A DNA stretch of 64,000 nucleotides, from positions 999,031-1,063,030 of the forward strand of contig NZ_WKJC01000001.1 of the NCBI RefSeq assembly GCF_009674675.1, read 5' to 3'. Shown in pieces: positions 18,878-28,489 of the stretch. The stretch is from Kangiella sp. HZ709. Its GTDB lineage: Bacteria > Pseudomonadota > Gammaproteobacteria > Enterobacterales > Kangiellaceae. The position numbers and the translations under genes are program-made. Numbering within the stretch: position 1 is the first letter of the stretch; every line of letters begins with the position of its first letter. Below the pieces are notes generated by a model. That model was not told the DNA's origin and searched no databases. It saw nothing but the letters and a program-made list of their open reading frames with translations.

Positions 18878-19798
18878 CTATTGCTTGATATAACGATAAG
18901 GGTTCAACTTTCGACCATTACGCATCACTTCATAATGCACATGAGGCCCAGTAGAACGGCCAGTATTTCCTACTTTAGCAATAACCTGTCCTTTTTTAAT
19001 CATATCGCCTTTTTCTACTAACAATTCTTTATTGTGAGCATATCGAGTACTGTAACCATCACCATGGTTAATTTCGATAAACTTACCATAACCAGACTTA
19101 ACTCCAACTGAAGTTACCACGCCTGCGGCTGTAGCAATCACTTCAGATCCAGATAAGGCTGCAAAATCTATTCCTGGATGCCAATCTTTTTTACCTGTAA
19201 AGGGATCGGCACGATTGCCATAAGGAGATGACAACCAGCCTTTTTTAATGGGTCTACCCGATATTTTTTGCTCAGCATTAATATCCTTATCGAATACGAT
19301 AGCTTCTAAGGCGCTCAACTGCTGTTCCTGTGCCAAAATGCTATTTTCTAGTTTATCTAAAGAGGAGCTGACCTCATTGAAGCTTGGGGTAATTGCTGTT
19401 TCAGAAGCTTCAGCACCGCCAATAGCTGGTTTATCATTGAATGCAAACTCGTCTGCAATACCCATATCATTTGCTACGCGATTACCTACAGCATCCAAGC
19501 GCAATATATGTGCTTGCATTGTTGCCAGGCGGCTTGAAAGCGCTTGAATTTGCTGTTCTGAGCGAGCTTTGGCGCTTGCTAGCTGTTGTCTTTGCGTATT
19601 AAGCTCTTGGCTCCATTGATTAATGGCAGCTTCGCTCACTAGATTTTGTTGAACGCTCCATTTAGTCACAGCTACCGTGATCACTACGATAGTAACCAAG
19701 GTTAGGGCTGCTAAAATAAGCGTTGCAATAATCTTTGCACGATTCATTTCTAAAGCTTTAATTCCTTGCTGAGTACTTTTAATCAGGGTAATTCGCAT
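18878..19798 (-). CDS. Membrane-anchored M23 family (LytM) peptidase
   Basis: Predicted periplasmic murein DD-endopeptidase. 306 residues: a single N-terminal membrane segment (about 24-46), a coiled-coil region rich in Gln/Ala/Leu (about 55-175), and a C-terminal peptidase M23 domain. Zinc ligands are seen in HPGIDF (HxxxD) and HVHYE, so it looks catalytically active rather than an EnvC/NlpD-type activator. The position between secA and dciA is common for this family (NlpD/MepM-like). Which crosslink it cuts cannot be told from sequence. An alternative start is Met19 (MNRAKIIATL). Confidence 0.88.
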   Translation of the reverse strand: MRITLIKSTQQGIKALEMNRAKIIATLILAALTLVTIVVITVAVTKWSVQQNLVSEAAINQWSQELNTQRQQLASAKARSEQQIQALSSRLATMQAHILRLDAVGNRVANDMGIADEFAFNDKPAIGGAEASETAITPSFNEVSSSLDKLENSILAQEQQLSALEAIVFDKDINAEQKISGRPIKKGWLSSPYGNRADPFTGKKDWHPGIDFAALSGSEVIATAAGVVTSVGVKSGYGKFIEINHGDGYSTRYAHNKELLVEKGDMIKKGQVIAKVGNTGRSTGPHVHYEVMRNGRKLNPYRYIKQ

Positions 19799-19941
19799 CT
19801 ATCAAACTCATCAATTAACCACCTTACAATTCCTAAAATATCCACTGGAATTTAGTGGTGGTAAAACAACTCAAGTCGGCTTAAAATCTAAAGCTGACCA
19901 CATATTTAGCCCAGAATGCTTGTTCAACAAAACTGTAGCTT

Positions 19942-20253
19942 ATGAAGCGTCCATTCCGAGCCAAATCAGTCACTGACTCTTTAACTAATCCAAAAGGAGA
20001 GTTAAAGGCATTGCTTGATAAGGCCAATTGCCTAAATTCCGTAGCTCAAACAATTGAGAGCTATATGCCTGAAGAGCTTCAAGCTCATTGCCGTGTTGAG
20101 TCTATAGAAAATAATGTACTCAACCTGGTTGCAGATAGCGCCATTTGGCTCAATCGTTTGAGGTATTTTTCCTCAGAACTCATGTCTCAACTAAGAGCCA
20201 ATGAGTTTCCATCTTTAATTAGTATCGAAATAAAAGTGCGACCTAATTTTTAA
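19942..20253 (+). CDS. dciA: DciA, replicative helicase loader/operator (DUF721)
   Basis: 103-residue DUF721 protein, the ancestral partner that recruits DnaB in bacteria lacking phage-derived DnaC or DnaI. Seen: a basic N-terminus, LDKANCLNSVAQTIESYMPEELQAHCRVE and the beta-rich NNVLNLVADSAIWLNRLRYFSSELMSQLR (a KH-like core). It starts at ATG 19942 and is divergent from the M23 gene, with a terminator hairpin downstream. The location beside secA and lpxC is characteristic of DciA. Confidence 0.88.
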   Translation: MKRPFRAKSVTDSLTNPKGELKALLDKANCLNSVAQTIESYMPEELQAHCRVESIENNVLNLVADSAIWLNRLRYFSSELMSQLRANEFPSLISIEIKVRPNF

Positions 20254-20301
20254 CTCTCCAATCGAGTAATTACTTTAGAATTTCTCGGTTGTCAGAGACG
20301 C

Positions 20302-20338
20302 AATTGGCGCTTATTTCAGCGCCAATTCCATTTTATCT
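20302..20338 (+). terminator. Terminator-like hairpin after dciA
   Basis: Perfect 9-base arms aattggcgc (20302-20310) and gcgccaatt (20319-20327) with an 8-base loop, followed by a T-rich stretch (ccattttatctttt). It lies between convergent dciA and lpxC. Confidence 0.65.
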
Positions 20339-20398
20339 TTTAATAACAAGCGTTTATCTTTTAATCCGTTATTAGTTATCCTAAATTTGCCCCTAACT

Positions 20399-21313
20399 TT
20401 ATACAGAGAGAGCCGGATTCATTATGTAGGATATTGGTGCTGCTTTGGCATCATCGAAAGTCGCTAGTTCCCATGCACTTTCATCAGCCATCAAAGCTCG
20501 AATCAACTGGTTATTTAGCGCATGTCCTGATTTGCAACCTGAGAAAGCACCCACTAAAGAATGACCTAACAAGAATAAGTCACCAATAGCATCTAAAATT
20601 TTGTGCTTCACGAATTCATCGTCATAACGCAATCCGTCTTCGTTTAGGACACGATAGTCATCCATTACGATGGCATTTTCTTGGCTTCCGCCTAATGCTA
20701 AGTTATTTTGACGCAAAAACTCGATATCCTTCATAAAACCGAAGGTACGAGCACGGCTAACTTCTTTCACAAAAGAAGTGCTTGAAAAGTCGATGACCGA
20801 AGTTTGTCGACTTTTCTTGAATACTGGATGATCAAAATCAATAGTGAAAGAAACTTTAAACCCATCAAAAGGCTCAAAAATTGCGTACTTATCACCGTCT
20901 TCAACTTTGACACGTTTTTTAATACGAATAAACTTCTTAGGCGCATTCTGTTCTGAAACGCCGGCAGATTGAAGTAAGAACACAAATGGGCTCGCACTAC
21001 CGTCCATAATAGGAACTTCTGGTGCTGAAACATCGATAAAGGCATTATCAATTCCTAAACCAGCCATTGCCGACAATAAATGCTCTACCGTCGAAATCCG
21101 CACTCCATCTTGCACTAAGCAAGTTGACATAGTGGTATCACCAACATTTTCTGGTGCTGCTTGAATCTCAACTACAGGGTCAAGATCAACTCTACGAAAA
21201 ACAATACCGTTATCCACTGGCGCAGGACGTAGAGTCAAATAGACTTTTTCACCTGTGTGTAAGCCTACTCCCGTAGCACGAATAGTCGTTTTAAGAGTTC
21301 TTTGTCGTATCAT
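20399..21313 (-). CDS. lpxC: UDP-3-O-acyl-N-acetylglucosamine deacetylase
   Basis: Zinc deacetylase for the committed step of lipid A synthesis. 304 residues with [20 protein letters not shown] at the N-terminus, zinc ligand His78 ([10 protein letters not shown]) and the [14 protein letters not shown] motif with the other His and Asp ligands. It is the last gene of the dcw block, 325 bases from ftsZ, and probably has its own regulation from the repeat-rich spacer. The ATG follows GGAGAAG. Confidence 0.98.
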   Translation of the reverse strand: MIRQRTLKTTIRATGVGLHTGEKVYLTLRPAPVDNGIVFRRVDLDPVVEIQAAPENVGDTTMSTCLVQDGVRISTVEHLLSAMAGLGIDNAFIDVSAPEVPIMDGSASPFVFLLQSAGVSEQNAPKKFIRIKKRVKVEDGDKYAIFEPFDGFKVSFTIDFDHPVFKKSRQTSVIDFSSTSFVKEVSRARTFGFMKDIEFLRQNNLALGGSQENAIVMDDYRVLNEDGLRYDDEFVKHKILDAIGDLFLLGHSLVGAFSGCKSGHALNNQLIRALMADESAWELATFDDAKAAPISYIMNPALSV

Positions 21314-21638
21314 TTACTTCTCCGTTTTTAAGAAAATCCTTCTTTCCAAAAATCATTTACTTAAAAATCAATAATTTATGCAATTTCCATGCATAATTTC
21401 AGCGAATATTAACACAAAGTTTCACTTGTTTGAACATTTTTTGAACATTTTTTGAACAAGTGTTTGAATTTTCTTTGCAAAGAATTTCATAACGCCAAAA
21501 TTTCAATCAATATCCCATCTTCAATTTTGCCCTAACTAGGGCGAGATAAGGAGGGATGAAGGGGCCCTATCCTTATCTCTTCGAGCACTAATCATTCGAT
21601 TAGTTTCAATCTTTTTTTGCTTAATTCAACTTCTAGCT
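21314..21638. repeat. Repeat-rich ftsZ-lpxC spacer
   Basis: No gene. It contains gaacatttttt twice in tandem and a third gaaca (11-base period, 21432-21458), bracketed by perfect arms cacttgtt (21423-21430) and aacaagtg (21455-21462). It also has a compact palindrome, gcccta-ac-tagggc (21529-21542), a perfect 10-base stem, gagataagga (21543-21552) with tccttatctc (21570-21579), and actaat/attagt (21587-21604). None has a T-run, so these look regulatory or RNA-structural rather than terminators. Confidence 0.5.
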
Positions 21639-22820
21639 TTAATCCGCTTGCTTGCGCAAGAATGCTGGGATATCCAAAAAGTTATCAACATCACTACCAA
21701 CCGCCATTTTCTGCTGTGACTCTTTAGCAAGCCTTTCAGTTTCGACAGAACCCGCTTGTTGACGTAAGGCTGGTGGTAAGTCCAACTTATTATAGTCCAT
21801 CTCGCCCGAGTTCTTGCGGGCAGTTTCTTGGTTATTGCTGACCAAACGCATACCGGCTTCTTGCCCCAAACCTGTTGCAACCACGGTAACACGGATTTCA
21901 TCACCCATGTTTTGGTCAATAGCAGTTCCCACTACCACGGTAGCATCTTCATGAGCAATATCTTCAATTACTTCACAAACTTCAGAGAATTCATCAATAG
22001 TGAAATCTTCATTAGCCGTAATGTTAACTAAAATACCGCGCGCTCCTGATAAATCAACATCTTCCAGTAATGGACTCGCCACTGCCATATCGGCAGCAAT
22101 TTGTGCACGACCTTCGCCAGAAGCAATCCCAGTACCCATCATCGCTTGGCCTTGCTCAGCCATCACAGTTCTTACGTCAGCGAAATCTACGTTGATTAAA
22201 CCAGGGCATGTGATCAACTCAGCGATGCCTTGTACCGCACCATGTAAGACTGAGTTTGCTGATGCGAAAGCTTCCGTTAAGCGTAAACCTGCAAATTGAG
22301 CCACCAACTTATCATTTGGAATGATAATTAATGAATCAACGACATTGCGCAATTCATCTATGCCCTGTTCTGCTAACAGCATGCGTTTTTTGCGCTCAAA
22401 CTTAAAGGGCTTAGTAACCACAGCAACCGTTAAAATGCCCATTTCTTTTGCTATATCAGCAATAACTGGTGCCGCGCCAGTACCTGTGCCGCCGCCCATA
22501 CCTGCGGTGATAAATACCATGTCTGCACCTTGTAGTGCTTCCATGATAATTTCGCGGTCTTCCATTGCTGACTGACGACCCACTTCTGGGTTAGCACCGG
22601 CGCCTAGACCACGGGTAATGTTTTGACCAATTTGGATAGTGGTCTTTGCAGAAGAAGCCTGCAAAGCTTGTGCATCCGTATTGGCACAAATAAATTCAAC
22701 ACCATCGATGTTGGCTTGCACCATGTGCTCAACGGCGTTTCCACCACCACCACCAACACCAATAACTTTAATGACAGCGCTGTTTTGACAACTGTCTACT
22801 AACTCAAACATATTAGGCAT
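21639..22820 (-). CDS. ftsZ: Cell division GTPase FtsZ
   Basis: Tubulin homologue that polymerises into the Z ring. 393 residues: N-terminal IKVIGVGGGGGNAVEHM, tubulin signature GGGTGTGAAPVIA, the T7 loop region NVDFADVRTVMAEQGQAMMG, a variable linker, and the conserved C-terminal peptide FLDIPAFLRKQAD that binds FtsA, ZipA and ZapD. It follows ftsA by 67 bases and starts at ATG 22818-22820 after AAGGGGAAAGG. Confidence 0.99.
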   Translation of the reverse strand: MPNMFELVDSCQNSAVIKVIGVGGGGGNAVEHMVQANIDGVEFICANTDAQALQASSAKTTIQIGQNITRGLGAGANPEVGRQSAMEDREIIMEALQGADMVFITAGMGGGTGTGAAPVIADIAKEMGILTVAVVTKPFKFERKKRMLLAEQGIDELRNVVDSLIIIPNDKLVAQFAGLRLTEAFASANSVLHGAVQGIAELITCPGLINVDFADVRTVMAEQGQAMMGTGIASGEGRAQIAADMAVASPLLEDVDLSGARGILVNITANEDFTIDEFSEVCEVIEDIAHEDATVVVGTAIDQNMGDEIRVTVVATGLGQEAGMRLVSNNQETARKNSGEMDYNKLDLPPALRQQAGSVETERLAKESQQKMAVGSDVDNFLDIPAFLRKQAD

Positions 22821-22887
22821 AACCTTTCCCCTTCATTTTTGTTTACCTGTTAAACAACTCTCTTACTTTTGCTTGTTTAATCGCTAT

Positions 22888-24114
22888 TTACCAGCCACTA
22901 AACCAACTCTTCATACGATCCCAAATACTGTCGAAGCTATTGGTGGATCTTTCTCTGTGATGACCTTCGTCATCTTTGCCATACAACAACAAACCAACGC
23001 CAGTTGCATAAATTGGATTTTTAACCACATCTACTAAACCTTTAATATGCTGTGGCATACCTTGACGCACTGGCATATGGAATACTTCTTCGGCAAGTTC
23101 AATAACACCTTCCATCTTCGAACCTCCGCCAGTAATCACCATTCCAGCGGCAATAATGCTTTCAAAACCGCTACGACGAATTTCAGCTTGTACTAACTCG
23201 AATAATTCGCTGTAACGCGGCTCAACCACATCCGCAAGAATTTGACGTGATAAGCGTCTAGGGTCTCTATCACCCACACTTGGCACTTCAATAGTTTCAT
23301 CTTGATTTATTAATTGTCTTAACGCACAGGCATATTTAATTTTAATTTCTTCGGCGAACTGAGTTGGCGTTCTTAAAGCAACAGCTATATCATTTGTCAC
23401 TTGATCGCCGGCGATTGGAATGACCGCTGTATGACGGATTGCGCCACCAGTAAAAATTGCGATATCCGTAGTACCGCCACCAATGTCAATTAAGCAAACA
23501 CCCAATTCTTTCTCATCATCTGTCAGCACCGCATAGCTAGAAGCAAGCTGCTCTAAAATCACATCTTCGGTATCGAGTCCACAACGAGCAACACACTTAG
23601 TGATGTTTTGCGCGGCAGAAACTGCGCCTGTCACCATGTGAACTTTCGCTTCTAAACGAACGCCTGACATGCCCACTGGCTCGCGAATACCTTCTTGATT
23701 ATCGATAATAAATTCTTGTGGTAATACGTGTAGAATTTTTTGATCCGCAGGAATTGCCACAGCTTTTGCAGCATCTATGACACGTTCCACATCTGAACTA
23801 CCTACTTCGTTATCTTTAATCGCTACTATGCCGTGCGAGTTCAAGCTCTTGATATGGCTGCCGGCGATACCGGTGTAGACGGAATGAATTTGGCAACCCG
23901 CCATCAGCTCAGCTTCTTCAATTGCTCTTTGAATTGATGCGACCGTAGATTCAATATTAACCACCACACCTTTTTTCAAACCGCGCGAAGGATGTGAGCC
24001 TATGCCAATAATATCGACACTATCGTCAGCACTCACCTCACCTACAATGGCTACGACTTTTGAAGTACCAATGTCTAAGCCAACGATTAATCTTTTTTCC
24101 CCAGTTTTCGACAT
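22888..24114 (-). CDS. ftsA: Cell division actin-like protein FtsA
   Basis: Tethers FtsZ to the membrane and signals to the divisome. It has the actin-family ATPase motifs GLDIGTSKVVAIVGE, CLIDIGGGTTDIAIF and GMVITGGGSKMEGV, and a C-terminal amphipathic membrane-targeting helix, SIWDRMKSWFSGW. I prefer ATG 24112-24114 (MSKTGEKRLIVGLDIGT), which matches the usual N-terminus and comes just after the ftsQ stop; an upstream ATG at 24138 would add eight residues and overlap ftsQ by 20 bases. Confidence 0.97.
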   Translation of the reverse strand: MSKTGEKRLIVGLDIGTSKVVAIVGEVSADDSVDIIGIGSHPSRGLKKGVVVNIESTVASIQRAIEEAELMAGCQIHSVYTGIAGSHIKSLNSHGIVAIKDNEVGSSDVERVIDAAKAVAIPADQKILHVLPQEFIIDNQEGIREPVGMSGVRLEAKVHMVTGAVSAAQNITKCVARCGLDTEDVILEQLASSYAVLTDDEKELGVCLIDIGGGTTDIAIFTGGAIRHTAVIPIAGDQVTNDIAVALRTPTQFAEEIKIKYACALRQLINQDETIEVPSVGDRDPRRLSRQILADVVEPRYSELFELVQAEIRRSGFESIIAAGMVITGGGSKMEGVIELAEEVFHMPVRQGMPQHIKGLVDVVKNPIYATGVGLLLYGKDDEGHHRERSTNSFDSIWDRMKSWFSGW

Positions 24115-24118
24115 AGCT

Positions 24119-24940
24119 TTACCTATTGCTGTTGTCATTTAAAACGCTTGCTTGTTCAGAGCTATCTGTATTCCAAGCAACCACTAAACCATTTTGATAA
24201 CGTAAATCCACATAAGCCAATGGATCTTTTTTATAACTCTTTAAGTTATCTACTTGTGATAAAAATCGTCCTAACCTTTCTGCCACTTGGTAGTTACCAA
24301 GCTTTACTTCAATTCCTTCAGCTAGTGTGATATCCACTGCTCCGCGTTCAGATAAATTAATGGATGAAACCACCAATTCTTTTTTCGAAAGCTCTAACTG
24401 ATAATCCTGCAGTAACTCTGTCAGTTCAGAAGCTATTTTTTCAGGCCCATTTAAGCTAACCCAGTTCTCATTAGGCAACTGTTCCGGATAAAAAACGGTA
24501 CCTTCTTTAGAAACCACACCAGTGCCGCCCCAAAACGCCAAAGGCTCATGTTCAATTACCTGTAAACTTAAGGTCGCCGGCCATACTTTGCGTAGCTGAA
24601 CTCGCTTGATCCAAGGCAAGCCAATAATCAGTTCTTCTGTTGCGGCAACATCCAAGCTGAAGAAGCCACGCTTTTCAATATTATTAAAAGCCTCATACAG
24701 TTCATTTGCTTGTGTATACTTTTGACCTTTAACTTCTAAACGGTTTAGCTGAAACCAATTTCCTGTATCGACACCCGCGGTCCAAATAGCGACAAACACT
24801 AAACTTAAAGTCAAAGTAACGCCTGCCATCAATCCTAAAAACCACTTTAGGGATTTTTTTAATCTTTGGCTAAGTTGAGTAAAACCACTTTTTGTTTCTG
24901 TGGCTTTTCTCACGTTGCGTTTGTTTACTTTTTTCGCCAT
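24119..24940 (-). CDS. ftsQ: Cell division protein FtsQ
   Basis: Bitopic protein that links early and late divisome parts and forms the FtsQBL complex. 273 residues: a basic cytoplasmic tail (about 1-32), one membrane helix (about 33-54), a POTRA domain (FQLNRLEVKGQKYTQANELYEAF...) and the beta domain with VSLNGPEK and YVDLRYQNGLVVAW. It starts 9 bases after the ddlB stop. Confidence 0.96.
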   Translation of the reverse strand: MAKKVNKRNVRKATETKSGFTQLSQRLKKSLKWFLGLMAGVTLTLSLVFVAIWTAGVDTGNWFQLNRLEVKGQKYTQANELYEAFNNIEKRGFFSLDVAATEELIIGLPWIKRVQLRKVWPATLSLQVIEHEPLAFWGGTGVVSKEGTVFYPEQLPNENWVSLNGPEKIASELTELLQDYQLELSKKELVVSSINLSERGAVDITLAEGIEVKLGNYQVAERLGRFLSQVDNLKSYKKDPLAYVDLRYQNGLVVAWNTDSSEQASVLNDNSNR

Positions 24941-24949
24941 AACTAATAA

Positions 24950-25906
24950 TTATCTATTCTCTATAAAACTAGTGTCTAAAACTTTCATCACTAAATCTTC
25001 AAAGTTCATGCCTGCCACTTCAGCGGCTTTTGGAACCAAGCTTGATTCTGTCATTCCCGGCACTGTATTGATTTCCAGCAAATACCATTGCTTTGTTTTT
25101 TTATCTCTTAAAAAATCAACCCTTGACCAACCGTGAGCATTTATAGCTGTAAACGCTTGCTCGCTGATTGCCGCTAATTCACTTTCTTCTTTGTCACTTA
25201 AACCGCTAGGGCAATGATATTCTGTAGTGTCACTTTCATACTTAGCGGAAAAGTCATAAAACGTATTGGGTGTTTCCATTCGAATACTGGGCAAAGCTTT
25301 GCCGTTTAAAATCGTAACCGTGAATTCATCACCATCAATCCATTGTTCCAGCATAATTTCATGATCAAATTCGCTCGCGGCGGCAACTGCAGTCTGTAAT
25401 TCTCCAACTGTTTTAGCTTTGGCCATACCTACACTTGAGCCTTCGCGAATAGGCTTAACCATTACGCAACCATTTAATGAATTTAAAAGTTCTTCTGCGT
25501 AGCTCTCTGATATATTTCCAGTAGCGACCATTGCATGTTTGGCTACCGGTAATTTCAAGGCTTGCCAAACTAACTTGGTGCGCAACTTATCCATTGCCAA
25601 AGCCGAGGCCATTACACCGCAACCCGTATAAGCAATCGATTCCATTTGCAAGTACCCTTGTATCTGCCCATCTTCACCGCCACGTCCGTGCAATGCATTC
25701 CAAACTCTAGTAATTTTTTTTGTTTTTAAATTACTAAGCGATTCCTCTTTGGGATCAAAAGCAATCGCGTCGACACCATTATTTTTTAATGCTTTAATGA
25801 CTGCCCCACCAGATAATAGTGAAATTTCACGCTCAGCTGAAAAACCGCCCATCATTACAGCTACTTTTCCGTACTTATCATTCATATCTGAGTTATTCGT
25901 GCTCAT
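24950..25906 (-). CDS. ddlB: D-alanine--D-alanine ligase
   Basis: Cytosolic ATP-grasp enzyme that makes D-Ala-D-Ala for MurF. 318 residues with VMMGGFSAEREISLLSG at the N-terminus, GRGGEDGQIQGYLQ, the ATP-grasp stretch VMVKPIREGSSVGM and the metal site YLLEINTVPGMTESSL. The usual start is near ATG 25906; Met8 (MNDKYGKVAV) is also possible. It is 4 bases after murC. Confidence 0.97.
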   Translation of the reverse strand: MSTNNSDMNDKYGKVAVMMGGFSAEREISLLSGGAVIKALKNNGVDAIAFDPKEESLSNLKTKKITRVWNALHGRGGEDGQIQGYLQMESIAYTGCGVMASALAMDKLRTKLVWQALKLPVAKHAMVATGNISESYAEELLNSLNGCVMVKPIREGSSVGMAKAKTVGELQTAVAAASEFDHEIMLEQWIDGDEFTVTILNGKALPSIRMETPNTFYDFSAKYESDTTEYHCPSGLSDKEESELAAISEQAFTAINAHGWSRVDFLRDKKTKQWYLLEINTVPGMTESSLVPKAAEVAGMNFEDLVMKVLDTSFIENR

Positions 25907-25910
25907 TCGA

Positions 25911-27365
25911 TTAATCTTTTAACTCTGCAAAATTCATTTTATGACTAGCCCAGCGAGGCGCTAAGACACCAACATTGCCAGCCCCTTGAGTCAGAACCAG
26001 GTCTTTATCTTGTAATAAGCTAGGTAGCACTTTTTCTAATGCTTTTTGATCTTCAACAAATATTGGATCCACCTGTCCTCTTTGACGAATACTACGGCAC
26101 AAAGCCTGACTATCTGCTCCCACAATAGGTTCTTCACCCGCAGCATAGACTTGCAACATTACTAACACATCCACTTCCGATAACACCTGACAAAACTCTT
26201 CATATAAATCTCTTGTTCTAGTGTAACGGTGCGGCTGATATACCATTACTAAGCGACGCTCGGGCCATGACTGACGCATGGCTTTAATAGTCGCTTCTAC
26301 TTCACGCGGGTGATGCCCATAATCATCTATTAGACCCACAGTCTTAGATTCGTCATTTAAGTGAATATCAAATTCACCATACATCTCAAACCGTCGGCCT
26401 ATCCCTTGGAATTTTTCTAATGCTGTTTGAATTGCTTCGTCAGACACGCCATCTTCAGTAGCTACGGCAATCGCAGCTAAAGCATTTTGTACGTTATGTT
26501 CGCCAGGTAAATTTAGGTGTATTTCTAAAGCGCCTGAATGACCTTTGCGAACTACTTTAAATTTACTTTGGGTACCATTTTGTTGAAAATCAATAGCTCG
26601 AACGTCTGCTTTCGGGCTAAAGCCATAAGTGGTAATCGGGCGAGTAATTCTTGGCATTAAACGCTCCACGGTTTCATCGTCAATACACAGAACTGCAAGA
26701 CCATAAAACGGTAGGTTATGTAAAAATTCGACGAAGTTATTTTCGAGAACTTTAAAATCACCACCGTAAGTTTCCATATGATCAGCATCAATGTTAGTAA
26801 CGATCGACACCATGGGTTGCAAGTGTAAAAACGAAGCATCACTTTCATCTGCTTCTGCTATAAAATATCGGCTGGTGCCAAGGCGCGCATTGGTTCCTGC
26901 ACTATTTAATAAACCGCCAATAACAAAGGTTGGATCCAAACCAGCTTCGGCATAAATAGATGCCGTCAAACTGGTAGTAGTTGTTTTACCGTGAGTTCCG
27001 GCAACCGCCACTCCATGGCGATAGCGCATTAACTCTGCCAACATTTCTGCTCTAGGCACTATTGGGATTCGTCTATCATGAGCTGCAATAACTTCTGGGT
27101 TTTCCTGACTAATAGCAGTTGAAGCAACCACTACATCGACTTCAATAATATTGCTTTCTCTATGCCCAAAAAATATTTCAGCTCCAAGCTTTGTTAGACG
27201 CTCAGTAACTGCTGACTGCCTCAAGTCAGAACCTGATACTTGATATCCCAAATTAACTAATACTTCTGCTATCCCACTCATACCAGCACCACCAATGCCG
27301 ATAAAATGAATGCGTTTAATTCTGCGCATTTCTGGGATCTGTTGCATCATTGCTGACTGACTCAT
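25911..27365 (-). CDS. murC: UDP-N-acetylmuramate--L-alanine ligase
   Basis: Adds L-Ala to UDP-MurNAc, the first cytoplasmic peptide step. 484 residues: Rossmann-type [19 protein letters not shown], Mur ligase P-loop [16 protein letters not shown], and [16 protein letters not shown] and [11 protein letters not shown] in the C-terminal domain. Its start overlaps the murG stop by 4 bases (ATGA), indicating coupling. Confidence 0.98.
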   Translation of the reverse strand: MSQSAMMQQIPEMRRIKRIHFIGIGGAGMSGIAEVLVNLGYQVSGSDLRQSAVTERLTKLGAEIFFGHRESNIIEVDVVVASTAISQENPEVIAAHDRRIPIVPRAEMLAELMRYRHGVAVAGTHGKTTTTSLTASIYAEAGLDPTFVIGGLLNSAGTNARLGTSRYFIAEADESDASFLHLQPMVSIVTNIDADHMETYGGDFKVLENNFVEFLHNLPFYGLAVLCIDDETVERLMPRITRPITTYGFSPKADVRAIDFQQNGTQSKFKVVRKGHSGALEIHLNLPGEHNVQNALAAIAVATEDGVSDEAIQTALEKFQGIGRRFEMYGEFDIHLNDESKTVGLIDDYGHHPREVEATIKAMRQSWPERRLVMVYQPHRYTRTRDLYEEFCQVLSEVDVLVMLQVYAAGEEPIVGADSQALCRSIRQRGQVDPIFVEDQKALEKVLPSLLQDKDLVLTQGAGNVGVLAPRWASHKMNFAELKD

Positions 27366-28489
27366 GAGGATGCACTCTCTTGTTTAAAATTCAGTTGATT
27401 CATACTTGCTTTAACACAGATATCTGCTACTTGTTCCGTCGCATTTGGACTTGCTAACTGTCTAGCTTTTTCTGCAATTTCTATTAAATGTTGTTTGTCG
27501 TTTGCCAAAGCAGTAATTTGCTCTGCCAATCTTTGCTCTGTTAAGTCGTGTTGCTGAATCAATAAGGCTGCTGACTGATCAGATAAAAATCTTGCATTGT
27601 GAGTTTGATGGTCATCCACAGCATGTGGGAATGGTACAAATATCGCACAAGAACCTGCCATCGCAACTTCTGCAACCGTTAAAGCTCCAGCTCTACAGAT
27701 CACAATATCGGCCCAGCTGTATGCAGTGGCCATATCGTCAATAAACTCAGTTACTTCATAATTCACTCGAGCATTAGTCCCGGCTTCATAAGACGTTATT
27801 ACTTCTTGATGCTTCCCTTTTCCTGATTGATGTCTCACATCAATATACAAACCATCATTAACAATATTTAAAGTCTCAGGGATTTTTTTATTAAAAATTT
27901 CTGCACCCAATGAGCCACCTACAATCAATATTTTTATTTTGCCATCCGCTTCAGATAAACGCTCAGCAGGCTTAGCAATCTGATAGAAATCATTACGGGT
28001 TGGATTACCCGTTGTAATCAATTTCTTGTGAGCCATGAATGCCTTTGGATAAGCTTGCAAGGTAACGCTACTGACTTTATGCAATAATTTATTGGTCATT
28101 CCTGCAACAGCATTTTGCTCATGGATCACTAATGGAACGCCTGCTAATTTTGCAGCCAAACCACCTGGACCGGACGCAAACCCACCCATTCCTAACACTA
28201 CATCTGGTTTAATTTTTTTAATGATTTTTTTAGCTGCCAATATATTTGAGACAATACTAAAAGGTGCTTTCAGTAGTGATAATAAACCTTTGCCGCGCAA
28301 AGCTTTCACGGGCAACAAGCTAATGTCTATTCCGTGCTGCGGTATCAGTCTCGACTCCATTTTTCCTTCAGAGCCTAACCAATGCAGATCCCATCCCTTA
28401 GCTTGCAAATACTTGCCTACAGCTAATGCCGGAAAAATATGACCGCCAGTTCCACCAGCCATTAGCAATATGGTTTTATTTTTACTCAT
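27362..28489 (-). CDS. murG: Lipid II synthase MurG
   Basis: Peripheral membrane GT28 glycosyltransferase that adds GlcNAc to lipid I. Motifs: [48 protein letters not shown] and the donor-site stretch [35 protein letters not shown] (cited in parts). The preferred start is ATG 28487-28489 (MSKNKTILL), giving 375 residues, a G-rich ribosome site and an 8-base overlap with ftsW; an upstream start at 28528 would add 13 atypical residues. Confidence 0.97.
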   Translation of the reverse strand: MSKNKTILLMAGGTGGHIFPALAVGKYLQAKGWDLHWLGSEGKMESRLIPQHGIDISLLPVKALRGKGLLSLLKAPFSIVSNILAAKKIIKKIKPDVVLGMGGFASGPGGLAAKLAGVPLVIHEQNAVAGMTNKLLHKVSSVTLQAYPKAFMAHKKLITTGNPTRNDFYQIAKPAERLSEADGKIKILIVGGSLGAEIFNKKIPETLNIVNDGLYIDVRHQSGKGKHQEVITSYEAGTNARVNYEVTEFIDDMATAYSWADIVICRAGALTVAEVAMAGSCAIFVPFPHAVDDHQTHNARFLSDQSAALLIQQHDLTEQRLAEQITALANDKQHLIEIAEKARQLASPNATEQVADICVKASMNQLNFKQESASS

